In this document: one piece after another, positions 46,076 through 58,663 of the stretch
Position numbering within the stretch: position 1 is the first letter of the stretch
How the letters are laid out: the number at the start of each line of letters is the position of its first letter
Assembly: GCF_001427585.1 (NCBI RefSeq)
Contig: NZ_LMGY01000012.1
Span: 555,231 to 619,230, forward strand
DNA: 64,000 bases
Source of the DNA: Pseudoxanthomonas sp. Root630
Lineage (GTDB): Bacteria; Pseudomonadota; Gammaproteobacteria; Xanthomonadales; Xanthomonadaceae
Reading direction: 5' to 3'
The notes under the pieces: model-generated
The model's database searches: none
What the model was told of the DNA's origin: nothing
What the model saw: only the letters and a program-made list of their open reading frames with translations
Program-made: the position numbers and the translations under genes

Positions 46076-46498
46076 TTACATGTCGTGCTTGTTCACGTCG
46101 TAGCCGCGCGCCTTGTACTGCTTCCAGCGTTCGCGCAACGGCTCGCGCGCGGATGGGTCGGCGGGCACCACTTCCAGCACGCGCTCGCAGGCGCCGGCGA
46201 AGGCGTCGTCGCGCAGGTTGATGACCAGCGCGCGGGGGGGCACGTCGACATCCGGCGTGGCGATCAGCACGGGCGTCAGTTCGTCCTCTTCGTCGCCGGC
46301 GATCTGGTGCGGGATGTAGGCGTCCGGATCGAACTCCCACAGCAACTCGTCCAGTTCCTCCGCCTGCGCGGCATCGCGTGCCAGCACCAGCGTCCACTGG
46401 TTGCTGTCGTAGGCCTTGCGGGCCAGTTCGCAGACCAGCTTGAGGGGTTCCTCAAGGAAGCGCGGCTTGGCGATCAGGTAGAAGTCGGCACGGGCCAT
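46076..46498 (-). CDS. holC: DNA polymerase III chi subunit
   Basis: A 140-residue HolC protein. It begins ADFYLIAKPRFLEEPLKLVCELARKAYDSNQWTLVL and contains DELLWEFDPDAYIPHQIAG, PVLIATPD and ALVINLRDDA, all typical. Chi links the clamp loader to single-stranded DNA-binding protein through SSB's C-terminus and pairs with psi (HolD). The pepA-holC-valS order is common in gammaproteobacteria. A probable holD lies 4.1 kb away at 41505-41936. Confidence 0.95.
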   Translation of the reverse strand: MARADFYLIAKPRFLEEPLKLVCELARKAYDSNQWTLVLARDAAQAEELDELLWEFDPDAYIPHQIAGDEEDELTPVLIATPDVDVPPRALVINLRDDAFAGACERVLEVVPADPSAREPLRERWKQYKARGYDVNKHDM

Positions 46499-46520
46499 GG
46501 CGTCGGGTTCGCGTCGCCGG

Positions 46521-47990
46521 TCAGGCGACGCGGTCCAGCAGCCACTGGCTCAGCAGGCCGACCGGACGACCGGTGGCCATGCCGCGTTTGCCTTCATCGT
46601 TCGCCACGCCGGCGATGTCCAGGTGCGCCCAGCGCTGGCCTTCGGTGAAGCGCGCGAGGAAGCAGCCGGCGGTGATCGCGCCGGCCCAGCGGCCGCCGAT
46701 GTTGTAGACGTCGGCGAAGCTGGACTCCAACTGGGTCTGGTACTCGTCCCACAGCGGCAGGCGCCAGGCGCGGTCGAACACGGTTTCGCCGGCACCCAGC
46801 AACTCGTTGCTGAGGTCGTCGTGCTTGCTCATCAGGCCGCTGGCGTAGCGGCCGAGCGCCACGATGCAGGCGCCGGTCAGCGTGGCCACGTCGACCAGCG
46901 CGGCGGGCTTGAAGCGCTCGGCGTAGGTCAGCGCGTCGCACAGGATCAGGCGGCCTTCGGCGTCGGTGTTGCCGACTTCGATCGTCTTGCCGGACATGCT
47001 GGTGATGACGTCGGACGGACGGTACGCGTTGCCGTCGATGGCGTTCTCGACTGCCGGCACCACCACGATCAGATTCAGCGGCAGCTTCATCTTCACGGCG
47101 GCCACGAACGTGCCGATGACGCTGCCCGCGCCCAGCATGTCGTACTTCATTTCCTCGATGCCGCCCTGGGTCTTCAGGTTCACGCCGCCGGTATCGAAGG
47201 TGATGCCCTTGCCGACCAGCACGTACGGCTTGGCGTCGCCGCCACCGTTCCACTTCAGCACGATCAGGTGCGGACGGTTGGCCGAACCGCGGGCCACGGC
47301 CAGCAGCGAGCCCATGCCGAGCGCTTCCATCTGCGTTTCGTCGAGGATCTCGGCGTCCGCGCCGTTCTCGGTTGCGTACTTCCGCGCCTGCTCGGCCAGG
47401 TAGGCCGGGGTGCAGATGTTCGGCGGCAGGTTGCCGAGTTCACGGGTGGTCTGCACGCCGGTGGCGATGGCCACGCCCTGCGCCAAGGCCTGCGCGTCGT
47501 CGCCGCTGATGGCGAACCGGGTCAGGCCCGGGTCATCGTTCTTCTTCTTGCCCAGGGTCGCGGTGTAGCGGTAGCAGGCGTGGTCGGCGGCGATCACGGC
47601 CTGGCGGATCTTCCACGCGGCATCGCGGTCCTTCACGTCCACTTCGGACAGGGTGAACAGCGCGGTCTTCACCGGGCCGGTCTTCAGGGTGCGGGCGGCA
47701 TCGCCCACGGCCTTCAGGTATTGCGCCACGCCGAACTTGGCGGCTTCGCCCAGGCCCACGACCAGCACGCGCGGCGCGGTCACGCCGGGCAGGTCGTGCA
47801 GCAGCGTGGTCTTGCCGGTCTTGCCACCGACATCGCCCCGCTGGACCAGGGCCGAGAGCTTGCCGCCGCTGGCCGCGTCCACGGCCTGTGCCGCCGGCGT
47901 CAGGCTCTTGTCGGCGTAGGCGCCGACCACGACGCAGTCGACGCCGGACAGGGCGGGGGCTTCGTGGTTCAGGGTGAATTCCAGCGTCAT
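46521..47990 (-). CDS. pepA: Leucyl aminopeptidase (PepA)
   Basis: A 489-residue M17 metallopeptidase. The signature NTDAEGRL is near residue 340; the metal-binding part includes [32 protein letters not shown]. The N-terminal domain (1-160) is the usual variable domain. It cleaves N-terminal residues from peptides; in other bacteria PepA also binds DNA in recombination at Xer sites and in gene control. It diverges from lptF with a 130-base gap that must hold both promoters. Confidence 0.96.
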   Translation of the reverse strand: MTLEFTLNHEAPALSGVDCVVVGAYADKSLTPAAQAVDAASGGKLSALVQRGDVGGKTGKTTLLHDLPGVTAPRVLVVGLGEAAKFGVAQYLKAVGDAARTLKTGPVKTALFTLSEVDVKDRDAAWKIRQAVIAADHACYRYTATLGKKKNDDPGLTRFAISGDDAQALAQGVAIATGVQTTRELGNLPPNICTPAYLAEQARKYATENGADAEILDETQMEALGMGSLLAVARGSANRPHLIVLKWNGGGDAKPYVLVGKGITFDTGGVNLKTQGGIEEMKYDMLGAGSVIGTFVAAVKMKLPLNLIVVVPAVENAIDGNAYRPSDVITSMSGKTIEVGNTDAEGRLILCDALTYAERFKPAALVDVATLTGACIVALGRYASGLMSKHDDLSNELLGAGETVFDRAWRLPLWDEYQTQLESSFADVYNIGGRWAGAITAGCFLARFTEGQRWAHLDIAGVANDEGKRGMATGRPVGLLSQWLLDRVA

Positions 47991-48120
47991 TGATCAGATT
48001 CCCGGTTCAGTTACGTACAATCGCGGGCCGGATGAACGATGGCAGGCGCCATCCCGGACCGCACAGACCGCCGCCGCAGGCGCGGCGCACAAGCCCGAGA
48101 TTGTAAATCAAGCCCTCCTG

Positions 48121-49200
48121 ATGCCGAAGCTGGACCGCTACCTCTTCCGGGAATTCACCCAGAGCTTCCTGGCCACCCTGATCATCCTGCTGATGGTCAG
48201 CGTGGGCGGCGTGATGGCGGACCTGCTGGGCGACGTGGCCGACGGCAAGGTGCCCGCCCGCCTGCTGCTGTCCCAACTGGGGCTGCAATTCCTGAACTAC
48301 ATGCCCTACATCATCCCGCTGGCGCTGATGCTGGGGCTGCTGCTGGCGTTCTCGCGCCTCTATCGGGATTCGGAAATGGCCGTGCTGACGGCGGCGGGCA
48401 TCGGCCCGCGCCGGTTGCTGCGACCGCTGATGATGCTGGTGGTGCCGGTGGTGGCGCTGGTGGCGACCTGCTCGCTGTGGCTCGGCCCCTGGGCGCTGCG
48501 CACGGCCCACCAGATGCTGGACCACGCCAATCGCAGCCTGGTCGTGTCCGGGCTGGATGCCGGCAAGTTCACCGTGCTGTCGAGCGGCGCGGTGGTCTAC
48601 GTCAGCGCGCTGTCCCCGGACGGTACCGGGCTGAGCAAGGTCTTCATGCACCGGTCGAAGGACGGCCGGATCGACGTGGTGACGGCCAAGTCCGGGCAGA
48701 TGTTCTTCGAGGGCGACCGCAATCGCTACCTGCGCCTGGACGACGGTTTCCGCGTCGAAGGCCCCGATGGCGGTGGCCTGGATTACCGGTTGATCCGGTA
48801 CAGGTCGAATGAGGTCGCGCTGCCTGACCGGGCGGACACCCTGGACAAGGACGATCCGGAGCTGCTTCCCACGCCGCAGTTGCTGGCCGATCCGCGCCCG
48901 GAAGCCAACGCCCAGATCCATGCGCGGCTCACCCCGCCGCTATTGGCGCTCGCCTTCGCCCTGTTGACCTTGCCGCTCTCGCGCAGTTCGCCGCGGCAGG
49001 CGCGCTATGGGCGGGTGATGCTCGGCTTCCTGGCCTACCTCGTGGGCGTCAGCCTGATGTTCAACGGCACCCAGCTGCTGGCCGACGGCAAGCTGCCGGG
49101 CTTGGCCGGTCTGTGGTGGCTGACGCTGCCGCTGCTCGCCGCCGCGATCTGGTTCTACCTGCGTGACGGCAAGCTCTCCCGGCCGCGGAGGCGCGCATGA
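48121..49200 (+). CDS. lptF: LPS export permease LptF
   Basis: A 359-residue inner-membrane protein starting at ATG 48121 (MPKLDRYLFREFTQSFLATLIILL). Three helices come before and three after a periplasmic beta-jellyroll of about residues 130-260. YMPYIIPLALMLGLLLAFSRLYRDSEMAVLTAAGI is the coupling region for LptB. With LptG it extracts LPS from the inner membrane and passes it to LptC. The next gene overlaps by ATGA. LptB, LptC and LptA are not in the window. Confidence 0.96.
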   Translation: MPKLDRYLFREFTQSFLATLIILLMVSVGGVMADLLGDVADGKVPARLLLSQLGLQFLNYMPYIIPLALMLGLLLAFSRLYRDSEMAVLTAAGIGPRRLLRPLMMLVVPVVALVATCSLWLGPWALRTAHQMLDHANRSLVVSGLDAGKFTVLSSGAVVYVSALSPDGTGLSKVFMHRSKDGRIDVVTAKSGQMFFEGDRNRYLRLDDGFRVEGPDGGGLDYRLIRYRSNEVALPDRADTLDKDDPELLPTPQLLADPRPEANAQIHARLTPPLLALAFALLTLPLSRSSPRQARYGRVMLGFLAYLVGVSLMFNGTQLLADGKLPGLAGLWWLTLPLLAAAIWFYLRDGKLSRPRRRA

Positions 49201-50300
49201 GGCTCACCCCACGCTTGCACGACGTCTATGTCGGCCAGGTGGTCCTGGTCACCGTGCTGCTCACCTGGGCGGTGCTGGTAGGCCTGGATGTGGTGATGGC
49301 GTTGTCCGGCGAAGTCAGCGACCTGGGGCAGGGCAACTACACCTTCGGCCACGCCGTGGCCTGGGTGCTGTACACCGTGCCTCGTCGCGCCTACACGATG
49401 TTCCCGACGGCGGCGGTGATCGGCTCGCTGATGGGCCTGGGCCAATTGGCCGCGAGCTCCGAGCTGACCGCACTGCGCGCGCTGGGCCTGTCGCGGCGGC
49501 GCCTGAGCATCTCCGTGGCCGCCGCGCTTGCCATCCTGACCGGCCTGATGGTGTTCAGCGGCGAGACCCTGGGCCCCTGGGGCCAGCGCCAGGCGGATGT
49601 GCTGAAGATGAGCGCCCGCACGGGCAACGTGGCGATGGATCGCTACTCCGGCCTGTGGGCGCGCGAGGGCAATACCTTCCTGTATGCGCAGAGCGGCGAA
49701 GAGAAGGACCAGGGCGGCGGCAAGGTCGCGCTGCAGCTGCGCGACGTGCGCATGTACGAACTGGCCGAGGACGGCCGCCTGGCGTCGATCGCCCACGCCG
49801 CCACGGCCGAACACCTGGACGGCTACTGGCTGCTCAAGAACGTGCGCCGCACCACCTTCAACGAACGCTCCGCCACCCAGACCACGGTGCTCGGCGAACG
49901 CTGGGAATCGGAACTGGATGCGGCCGTGCTGTCGTCCAGCCTGGTGCGCGCGCGCAACATGCCCAGCCACGAGCTCAGCCAGAACATCGACTACCGCAAG
50001 CGCAATGGGTTGGATGCGCGCGATTACGAAGACCAGTACTGGGGCCGCTGGTTCTATCCGCTCAACGTGCTGGCGCTGTGCCTGGCGGCGATCCCGTTCG
50101 CCTTCGGCAGCCTGCGCAGCGGCGGCATGGGCAAGCGCCTGTTCCTCGGCATCGTGTTCGCGGTCGGTTTCTGGGCGTTGCAGACCATGTTCGTGCGGTT
50201 GGCCGGTGCGTTCCGCCTCGACTACCGCATCGCGTATGCCGTTCCGCCGTTGGCATTGCTGGCGATCTCGTGGGCCATGTTCGGCCGGCGAAGCCGCTAG
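49197..50300 (+). CDS. lptG: LPS export permease LptG
   Basis: A 367-residue partner of LptF with the same plan: helices around VVLVTVLLTWAVLVGLDVVMAL, the coupling stretch SLMGLGQLAASSELTALRALGLSRRRLSI, a periplasmic domain at about 130-270, and C-terminal helices (YWGRWFYPLNVLALCLAAIPFAFGSLRSGGMGKRLFLG). It ends 9 bases before the converging RDD gene. Confidence 0.96.
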   Translation: MRLTPRLHDVYVGQVVLVTVLLTWAVLVGLDVVMALSGEVSDLGQGNYTFGHAVAWVLYTVPRRAYTMFPTAAVIGSLMGLGQLAASSELTALRALGLSRRRLSISVAAALAILTGLMVFSGETLGPWGQRQADVLKMSARTGNVAMDRYSGLWAREGNTFLYAQSGEEKDQGGGKVALQLRDVRMYELAEDGRLASIAHAATAEHLDGYWLLKNVRRTTFNERSATQTTVLGERWESELDAAVLSSSLVRARNMPSHELSQNIDYRKRNGLDARDYEDQYWGRWFYPLNVLALCLAAIPFAFGSLRSGGMGKRLFLGIVFAVGFWALQTMFVRLAGAFRLDYRIAYAVPPLALLAISWAMFGRRSR

Positions 50301-50309
50301 CGCGACGGG

Positions 50310-50780
50310 TCAGCGACGCTTCGGCAACCGGATCATGCGGGTGCCGCTGAAGCGGTCGTGGAAGGTCAGGCGGTCGCGGTCGATCCACGCCCACCAGAAC
50401 CCCAATCCACCCGCGAGCGTGGACAGGCTCGCCAGCGCATAACGGCGCCACAGCGCGCCCGCCGTGGGGGCCGCGCCATCGGCGGCCACCACCTTCAATC
50501 GCCACGGACGCATGCCCAGCGTCTGTCCGCCACGTCGCCAGCTGAGCACGGCGTACAGGCCGGTGACCAGCCAACAACAACCCCATTGCAGCCAGGCCAG
50601 CAGGCTGAAGGGCTCCACGTTGTGGCGCACGTTGCCGCTGGCGGCGACGTCCACCAGCACGAACGGAATGGCGACGACGAACCACATGGCCAGCACGGGC
50701 CACACGTCGTACAGCAGCGACAGCAGGCGCCAGAGGATCAGCGTGCGGGGGGGGGCGGGAGTGGGGGAGGGATCCGTCAT
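50310..50780 (-). CDS. RDD family membrane protein
   Basis: A 156-residue protein with three hydrophobic helices. The family features are LLSLLYDVWPVLAMWFVVAIPF near the start (Arg/Asp-type first helix), RRGGQTLGMRPWRLKVVAADG near residue 92 and FHDRFSGTRMIRL at the end. RDD proteins are small, with no single known function; some are Na+/H+ antiporters. It converges on lptG. Confidence 0.88.
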   Translation of the reverse strand: MTDPSPTPAPPRTLILWRLLSLLYDVWPVLAMWFVVAIPFVLVDVAASGNVRHNVEPFSLLAWLQWGCCWLVTGLYAVLSWRRGGQTLGMRPWRLKVVAADGAAPTAGALWRRYALASLSTLAGGLGFWWAWIDRDRLTFHDRFSGTRMIRLPKRR

Positions 50781-50815
50781 CGCGACAGAATACCGGCTAA
50801 GGCCGGGCGGCCTCA

Positions 50816-50840
50816 TGTGGGAGCGACGCGAGTCGCGATG
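50816..50840 (+). repeat. REP-like element, forward copy
   Basis: TGTGGGAGCGACGCGAGTCGCGATG. The GTGGGAGCGAC...GTCGCGA form is a short palindrome (GCGAC/GTCGC) with a conserved GTGGGA head, the layout of REP sequences mobilised by RAYT transposases. Confidence 0.65.
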
Positions 50841-50972
50841 GCCAGGGTGGGTCGGGAAGTTCCGGATAGCTGATCCCGTTCGTGGTGGGCCTGTCGAACC
50901 ACGCACGCGACGCTGCGTCGAGGGGTCACAACATGCCTCTACTCCCGTGAAAGGCGTGGTCCGACAGTCCCC

Positions 50973-50995
50973 TCGCGACTGGCGTCGTTCCCACA
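50973..50995 (-). repeat. REP-like element, inverted copy
   Basis: Read on the minus strand it is TGTGGGAACGACGCCAGTCGC plus GA, facing the copy at 50816 across about 130 bases. Two inverted REPs make a REPIN-like arrangement. The rest of the gap 50781-51025 has no other feature I can support. Confidence 0.65.
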
Positions 50996-51025
50996 GGACG
51001 CATGGGCATGGCCTAAGCTTGCCGC

Positions 51026-51979
51026 ATGTCTTCCCGTACCCCTGCAGAACGCCGCCAGCAGGCGCATGCGCTGCCGCCCGTTCCCGCGGACGACGAGGCG
51101 GCGATCGCCGCCTTCCTGGACGCGATCTGGGCCGAAAGCGGCCTGGCGCGACCCACGCTGGACAGCTACCGGCGCGACCTGGAGGGCTTCGCGCGCTGGC
51201 GCAATGGCCGCGAGGGCGGATTGTCCGCCGCCGATCGCGTGGGCCTGTTCGATTACCTGGCGTGGCGCACGCGCGAAGGCTATTCGCCACGCAGCAACGC
51301 GCGCCTGCTGTCGGCGCTGCGTGCGTTCTTCGCCCATCGACTGCGCCTGGGCGAGCGTCGCGACGACCCGACCGCGTTGCTCGATCCGCCGCGCTTGCCG
51401 CGTTCGCTGCCCAAGGCATTGTCGGAGACCGAGATCGACGCCCTGCTGGCCGCGCCCGACACCGACGCCCCGCTGGGCCTGCGCGACCGCGCCATGCTGG
51501 AGCTGATGTACGCCGCCGGCCTACGCGTCAGCGAGCTGGTGAACCTGCCGGCCAACGCCGTGAACCTGCGCCAGGGCGTGTTGCGGGTCACCGGCAAGGG
51601 CAGCAAGGAGCGCCTGGTGCCGCTGGGCGAGGAATCCCAGCACTGGCTGGAAACCTATCTCGCCCGGTCGCGCCCGGTCCTGGCGGGCAAGCGCAGCGTG
51701 CCGGCGCTGTTCCTGGAGCCGGATGGCGAACCGCCCACGCGGCAGCGTTTCTGGTCGCTCGTGAAGCGGTACGCAGGCACGGCGGGCATCGATCCGGTGC
51801 GGATCAGCCCGCACGGCCTGCGCCACAGCTTCGCCACGCACCTGTTGAACCATGGCGCCGACCTGCGCGCCCTGCAGCTGCTGCTGGGGCACAGCTCCCT
51901 GTCGACCACGCAGATCTACACGCTGGTGGCGCGCGAGCACCTCAAGCAGTTGCACGGGCGGCACCATCCGCGGGCTTGA
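51026..51979 (+). CDS. xerD: XerD-type tyrosine recombinase
   Basis: A 317-residue site-specific recombinase. The catalytic residues are visible: R167 in [11 protein letters not shown]263 and R266 in [12 protein letters not shown], a histidine in [12 protein letters not shown] and the nucleophile Y298 in QIYT. The N-terminal SAM-like domain covers residues about 22-105. XerD resolves chromosome dimers at dif with XerC. XerD fits better than XerC because dsbC follows directly, as in E. coli xerD-dsbC. It is not phage-linked in this window. Confidence 0.93.
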   Translation: MSSRTPAERRQQAHALPPVPADDEAAIAAFLDAIWAESGLARPTLDSYRRDLEGFARWRNGREGGLSAADRVGLFDYLAWRTREGYSPRSNARLLSALRAFFAHRLRLGERRDDPTALLDPPRLPRSLPKALSETEIDALLAAPDTDAPLGLRDRAMLELMYAAGLRVSELVNLPANAVNLRQGVLRVTGKGSKERLVPLGEESQHWLETYLARSRPVLAGKRSVPALFLEPDGEPPTRQRFWSLVKRYAGTAGIDPVRISPHGLRHSFATHLLNHGADLRALQLLLGHSSLSTTQIYTLVAREHLKQLHGRHHPRA

Positions 51980-52068
51980 GCGGCATCACACTTGCGGACG
52001 GTTAAGCTGCCCGCCGCGCCCGCTGTGCCAGAATCCCGGTCTTCGCCAAGCTGTGGCTGTTGTTCCGG

Positions 52069-52905
52069 ATGCCCATGATGACCCGCCTGATCACCGCCGC
52101 CCTGTTGGGTGCCCTCAGCCTGACCGCCTGTGCACAGGCGCCGCAAGCGCCCGCCGACGCCAAACCGGCCGCGGCCAAGCCCGCGACGGCGTCGGCTGCC
52201 GCCAGCGGCTCGGCGGAGGACCGCGCCCGCGCCGCGATCGCCAAACTGAACCCGCGCGCCAAGGTGGAATACGTCGGCGCCGCGCCGCTGCCGGGGTTCC
52301 GTGAAGTCATCGCCGGCGGCCAACTGCTGTACGTCAGCGACGATGGCCGCTACCTGATGCAGGGTGCCGTGCTGGACATGGACCAGCAGGAAGACCTGAT
52401 GCAGAACAGCGCCGCGCTGGCCGACCACCGCCGCAAGCTGATCGCGACGATCCCGAAGTCCGAGCGCATCGTGTTCGCGCCGCCGAACGCCAAGTACACC
52501 GTCACCGTCTTCACCGACATCGAGTGCGGCTATTGCCGCAAGCTGCATGGCGAAATCGGCGAACTCAACCGCCAGGGCATCGCGGTCGAATACCTCGCTT
52601 ACCCGCGCATGGGCCTGGGCAGCCAGGACCACAAGGACATGATCTCGGTGTGGTGCTCGCCCGACCGCAAGCGCGCACTGACCGATGCCAAGGCCGGCAA
52701 GCCGGTCGCCGCACGCGATTGCAAGAACCCGGTGACGATGGAGTTCGACGTGGGCCAGCGCATCGGCGTGAACGGCACCCCGGCGATCTATTCGGCCGAA
52801 GGCGTGCAGCTGGGCGGCTACCTGCCCCCGGCCACCCTGCGGGCCAGGCTGGACGAACTGGCGGCCCGGAAGGCCCCGCCGGCCGCCGGTGGCGCCGCCC
52901 CGTGA
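52069..52905 (+). CDS. dsbC: DsbC-type thiol:disulfide isomerase, possibly lipid-anchored
   Basis: A 278-residue protein with active site C153-G-Y-C156 in [11 protein letters not shown] and a cis-proline loop NGTPAI near residue 236. The N-terminal dimerisation domain covers about 55-130. It should isomerise wrong disulfides in the periplasm. Unusually, the signal sequence ends SLTAC, a lipobox-like LTAC, followed by a Pro/Ala/Lys-rich linker to about residue 50; classical DsbC is soluble. Starts at 52069, 52075 or 52078 are all possible. xerD lies upstream, 89 bases away. Confidence 0.92.
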   Translation: MPMMTRLITAALLGALSLTACAQAPQAPADAKPAAAKPATASAAASGSAEDRARAAIAKLNPRAKVEYVGAAPLPGFREVIAGGQLLYVSDDGRYLMQGAVLDMDQQEDLMQNSAALADHRRKLIATIPKSERIVFAPPNAKYTVTVFTDIECGYCRKLHGEIGELNRQGIAVEYLAYPRMGLGSQDHKDMISVWCSPDRKRALTDAKAGKPVAARDCKNPVTMEFDVGQRIGVNGTPAIYSAEGVQLGGYLPPATLRARLDELAARKAPPAAGGAAP

Positions 52906-52984
52906 ACCCCGGAAGCCGGCCTGGCGCCGGCTTCGCTACAATAGCGGGCCCCGTCCTGACGGCACGCCCCCACGGTTCCCGGAC

Positions 52985-55900
52985 ATGATCGTCCTCGAAG
53001 GCCAACCGGCCTTGTCGCATTTCCGCCGCGCGCGGCTCGAATCCAAGCTCCAGTCCCTCGTTCCCGAAGTCCGCGTCCGCGGCGCCTGGCACGTGTATTT
53101 CGTCGAAGCCGATCCGGGGGCGACGCCAGACCTGGCCACGCTGCGCCGCGTGCTGCAGGCGAACGACGCAGATGCACCGCAGGCAGCGGGCACCGTCTCC
53201 CGTTTCGTGACCCCTCGCCTGGGCACGCTGTCGCCCTGGGCCAGCAAGGCGACGGAGCTGCTGCGCGGCGCCGGCCAGCCGGTCAAGCGCGTCGAGCGCG
53301 GCCTGCGCATCGATCTGGAGGGCTGGGACGATGCCTCGCCGGCCCTGGCCAAGGCGCTGCACGACCCGATGACCCAGTCCCTGCTCGCCAGCCGCGAGCA
53401 GGCGCAGGCGCTGTTCACCGCACCGACGCGCGGCGTGCTGGAACGCATCCCGCTGGCGCAACTGGAGGCCGCCAACGCCCGCCTGGGCCTGGCGCTGGCC
53501 GACGACGAGATCGACTACCTGCGCGTGCGCTACGCCGAGTTGGGCCGCGATCCGTCCGACGTCGAACTGATGATGTTCGCGCAGGCCAATTCCGAGCATT
53601 GCCGGCACAAGATCTTCAACGCCAGCTGGACGATCGACGGCAAGGAGCAGGACCGCTCGCTGTTCCGGATGATCAAGCACACCCACGCGCAGACGCCCGA
53701 GCACACGCTGAGCGCCTACAGCGACAATGCGGCGGTGCTGGAAGGCTACCCGGCGGCGCGTTTCCGCCCGGACGGCAGGGGGCAGTACCGCCTCGAGGCC
53801 AGCGTCGATTCGGCGTTCTGCATCAAGGTGGAGACCCATAACCACCCGACCGCGATCGCCCCGTTCCCCGGCGCCAGCACCGGTGCCGGCGGCGAGATCC
53901 GCGACGAAGGCGCCACCGGCCGCGGCGGCAAGCCCAAGGCCGGCCTGACCGGTTTCTCCGTGTCGCACCTGCGCATCCCGACGTTGCCGCAGCCGTGGGA
54001 GGCGTCGCGCGCGCTGAATCCACGCATGGCGCCTGCGCTGGACATCATGCTCGACGGTCCGCTGGGCGGCGCCGCGTTCAACAACGAATTCGGCCGCCCG
54101 AACCTGCTCGGCTATTTCCGCAGCTTCGAATTGCCGGAAGGCGAGGCCCTGACGCGTGCCTACGACAAGCCGATCATGCTGGCCGGCGGCCTGGGGGCGA
54201 TCGACCGTATCCAGGTGGAGAAGAAGACGTTGTCGGCGGGCGATGCCGTCATCGTGCTGGGTGGCCCGGCCATGCTGATCGGCCTGGGTGGCGGCGCCGC
54301 CAGTTCGGTGGCCTCGGGAGAGAGCGCCGAGGAGCTGGATTTCGCCAGCGTGCAGCGCGACAACCCCGAGATGGAACGCCGCTGCCAGGAAGTCATCGAC
54401 CGCTGCGTGGCGATGGGCGAGGACAACCCGATCCTGTGGTTCCACGACGTGGGTGCGGGCGGCCTCTCCAACGCGATTCCGGAGCTTCTGCACGACTCCG
54501 GCGTGGGTGGCGTGATCGACCTGGGCAAGGTGCCCAGCGATGATCCGTCGCTGTCGCCGATGCAGCTGTGGTGCAACGAATCGCAGGAGCGTTACGTGCT
54601 CGGCGTGCCGCAGGCGCGCCTGGCGGAATTCGCTGCGCTGTGCGAACGCGAGCGTTGTCCGTTCGCGGCCGTTGGGGTCGCGACGAAGGAAGAACACCTG
54701 GTCGTCGCCTACGGCGCTACGCCCGGCCACATCCCTGCCGATGCGCCCATCGATCTGCCGATGGACGTGCTGTTCGGCAAACCGCCGAAGATGCACCGCG
54801 ACGCCGCGCACCCAGCGCCGCCGAAGTGGCCCGCGCTGCAGACCGATACGCTGGACCTGCTTGAAGCCGGCCTGCGCGTGCTCGCGCATCCGACCGTGGC
54901 GGCCAAGCAGTTCCTGATCACCATCGGCGACCGCAGCGTCGGCGGACTCACCGCGCGCGACCAGCTGGTCGGCCCGTGGCAGATGCCGGTTGCCGATTGC
55001 GCGATCACGCTGAGCGACTACGAAGGCTTCGTGGGCGAAGCGATGGCGATCGGCGAGCGCACGCCGTTGGCGCTGCTCGATGCCGCCGCCGCTGCCCGCA
55101 TGGCGGTGGGCGAAGCGATCACCAACCTGTGCGCCGCACCCGTCGAATCGCTGCATCGCGTGAAGCTGTCCGCCAACTGGATGGCCGCCTGCGGCCATCC
55201 CGGCGAAGACGCGCTGCTGTTCGACGCGGTGAAGGCCGTCGGCATGGAACTGTGTCCGGAGCTGGACATCAGCATCCCGGTCGGCAAGGACTCGCTGTCG
55301 ATGCAGGCGCAGTGGCACGACCAGGGCCAGGCGCACAAGTCGGTATCGCCGGTGTCGCTGGTCATCAGTGCGTTCGCACCGGTCACCGATGTGCGCCAAC
55401 AGCTCACGCCGCTTCTGGCGCGCGAAGAGGACAGCGATCTGTGGCTGATCGGCCTGGGTGCCGGCAAGAAGCGCCTCGGCGGATCCGTGTTGGCGCAGGT
55501 CTACCCGCAATCCGGCGGCGATGCCGCTTGGCCGGCGTTCGCCGGCGAGGGCGTGCCCGACCTGGACGACCCCGAGCGCCTGCGCGACTTCTTCCATCTG
55601 ATCGCCGATGCGCGTGAAGCCGGCGTCCTGCTGGCGTACCACGACCGCAGCGATGGCGGCGCTTTTGCCGCGCTTTGCGAGATGGCTTTCACTTCGCATG
55701 TCGGCCTGGACATCAATCTGGATGGTTGGGGCGACGATCCGTTCCGCACCCTGTTCGCCGAAGAGCTCGGCGCGGTCGTGCAGGTGGCGGCGGAAGATCG
55801 TGCCGCCTTCGCTGACCTGGTCGAGCGCCACGCGCTGACCGAATGCGCGCAACGCATCGCGCGGCCGACCACGGCGGCTTCCATCCGCGTGCAGCAGGAT

Positions 55901-56869
55901 GGCGAGGTGCTGGCCGATTGGCGCTGGGAAGACCTGTTCGATGCCTGGTGGTCGGTGACGCACGCCATGCAGAAGCTGCGCGACAACCCCGACGCCGCCG
56001 ACCAGGAGCGCGAGATCGCGCGCCAGTTCGGCCGCACCGGCCTGAAGCCGAAGCTCTCGTTCGATGCCGCCGAGGATGTCGCGGCGCCGTTCATCGCCAC
56101 CGGCAAGCGTCCGAAGGTCGCGATCCTGCGCGAGCAGGGCGTCAATGGCCAGATCGAGATGGCGTCGGCCTTCACCCGCGCCGGCTTCGACGCCTTCGAC
56201 GTGCACATGAGCGATCTGATCGCCGGTCGCGTCGCGCTGGCGGACTTCAGCGGCATCGCGGCCTGCGGTGGCTTCAGCTATGGCGACGTGCTCGGCGCGG
56301 GCCGTGGCTGGGCGACCTCGATCCTGGAGCGCAACGACCTGCGCGATGCCTTCGCGGCGTTCTTCGCCCGCGACGATACGTTCTCGCTGGGCGTCTGCAA
56401 CGGCTGCCAGATGATGAGCCAACTGAAGGACATCATCCCCGGCGCGCAGCACTGGCCCAAGTTCCTGCGCAACCAGAGCGAGCAGTTCGAGGCGCGCGTC
56501 GCCCTGCTGGAAGTGCAGGAATCGCCGTCCGTGTTCTTCCGCGGCATGGCCGGTTCGCGCATCCCGGTGGCGGTGGCGCATGGCGAAGGCCGCGCCGAAT
56601 TCAGCGGAGCCGTCGACCAGGCCACCGTGCGCGTGGCGCTGCGTTACGTGGACGGCGACGGCCAGGTGGCCACGCTGTATCCGCAGAACCCCAACGGCTC
56701 GCCCGAGGGCATCACCGGCCTGACCAGCGACGACGGCCGCGCGACCATCCTGATGCCGCACCCGGAACGCACACCGCGCAGCGCCAACCACAGCTGGCAT
56801 CCGGCCGGCTGGCCGGAGGATTCGCCGTGGCTGCGCATGTTCCGCAATGCGCGGGTGTGGGTCGGCTGA
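52985..56869 (+). CDS. purL: Phosphoribosylformylglycinamidine synthase (PurL, large single-chain type)
   Basis: A 1294-residue purine biosynthesis enzyme converting FGAR to FGAM with glutamine. The layout is the gammaproteobacterial one: N-terminal PurS-like part (1-150), a linker ([17 protein letters not shown] near 197), two AIR-synthase-like halves ([11 protein letters not shown] near 300, [12 protein letters not shown] near 480) and a C-terminal glutaminase with nucleophile C1138 in [11 protein letters not shown] and the late histidine in [12 protein letters not shown]. Start ATG 52985 ([18 protein letters not shown]). No other pur gene is near. Confidence 0.97.
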   Translation: MIVLEGQPALSHFRRARLESKLQSLVPEVRVRGAWHVYFVEADPGATPDLATLRRVLQANDADAPQAAGTVSRFVTPRLGTLSPWASKATELLRGAGQPVKRVERGLRIDLEGWDDASPALAKALHDPMTQSLLASREQAQALFTAPTRGVLERIPLAQLEAANARLGLALADDEIDYLRVRYAELGRDPSDVELMMFAQANSEHCRHKIFNASWTIDGKEQDRSLFRMIKHTHAQTPEHTLSAYSDNAAVLEGYPAARFRPDGRGQYRLEASVDSAFCIKVETHNHPTAIAPFPGASTGAGGEIRDEGATGRGGKPKAGLTGFSVSHLRIPTLPQPWEASRALNPRMAPALDIMLDGPLGGAAFNNEFGRPNLLGYFRSFELPEGEALTRAYDKPIMLAGGLGAIDRIQVEKKTLSAGDAVIVLGGPAMLIGLGGGAASSVASGESAEELDFASVQRDNPEMERRCQEVIDRCVAMGEDNPILWFHDVGAGGLSNAIPELLHDSGVGGVIDLGKVPSDDPSLSPMQLWCNESQERYVLGVPQARLAEFAALCERERCPFAAVGVATKEEHLVVAYGATPGHIPADAPIDLPMDVLFGKPPKMHRDAAHPAPPKWPALQTDTLDLLEAGLRVLAHPTVAAKQFLITIGDRSVGGLTARDQLVGPWQMPVADCAITLSDYEGFVGEAMAIGERTPLALLDAAAAARMAVGEAITNLCAAPVESLHRVKLSANWMAACGHPGEDALLFDAVKAVGMELCPELDISIPVGKDSLSMQAQWHDQGQAHKSVSPVSLVISAFAPVTDVRQQLTPLLAREEDSDLWLIGLGAGKKRLGGSVLAQVYPQSGGDAAWPAFAGEGVPDLDDPERLRDFFHLIADAREAGVLLAYHDRSDGGAFAALCEMAFTSHVGLDINLDGWGDDPFRTLFAEELGAVVQVAAEDRAAFADLVERHALTECAQRIARPTTAASIRVQQDGEVLADWRWEDLFDAWWSVTHAMQKLRDNPDAADQEREIARQFGRTGLKPKLSFDAAEDVAAPFIATGKRPKVAILREQGVNGQIEMASAFTRAGFDAFDVHMSDLIAGRVALADFSGIAACGGFSYGDVLGAGRGWATSILERNDLRDAFAAFFARDDTFSLGVCNGCQMMSQLKDIIPGAQHWPKFLRNQSEQFEARVALLEVQESPSVFFRGMAGSRIPVAVAHGEGRAEFSGAVDQATVRVALRYVDGDGQVATLYPQNPNGSPEGITGLTSDDGRATILMPHPERTPRSANHSWHPAGWPEDSPWLRMFRNARVWVG

Positions 56870-56947
56870 ACTAGCGGCCCGCGGGCACGCGGGCCGCGCC
56901 GGCCGGACGCGCCACCTGATAAAGTCCGGGGCGTCCAGGAGGCCCCC

Positions 56948-58660
<1,713 letters not shown>

Positions 58661-58663
58661 GCC

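Noticed and set aside
51026..51979. The tyrosine recombinase as an integrase of a mobile island
   Set aside because: Length, motifs and the dsbC neighbour fit housekeeping XerD, and no att repeats or tRNA are near.
52565..56800. A 1411-codon open frame on the minus strand, antisense to purL
   Set aside because: The plus strand encodes an unmistakable full-length PurL. The antisense frame has no known motif and is the usual product of high third-position GC.
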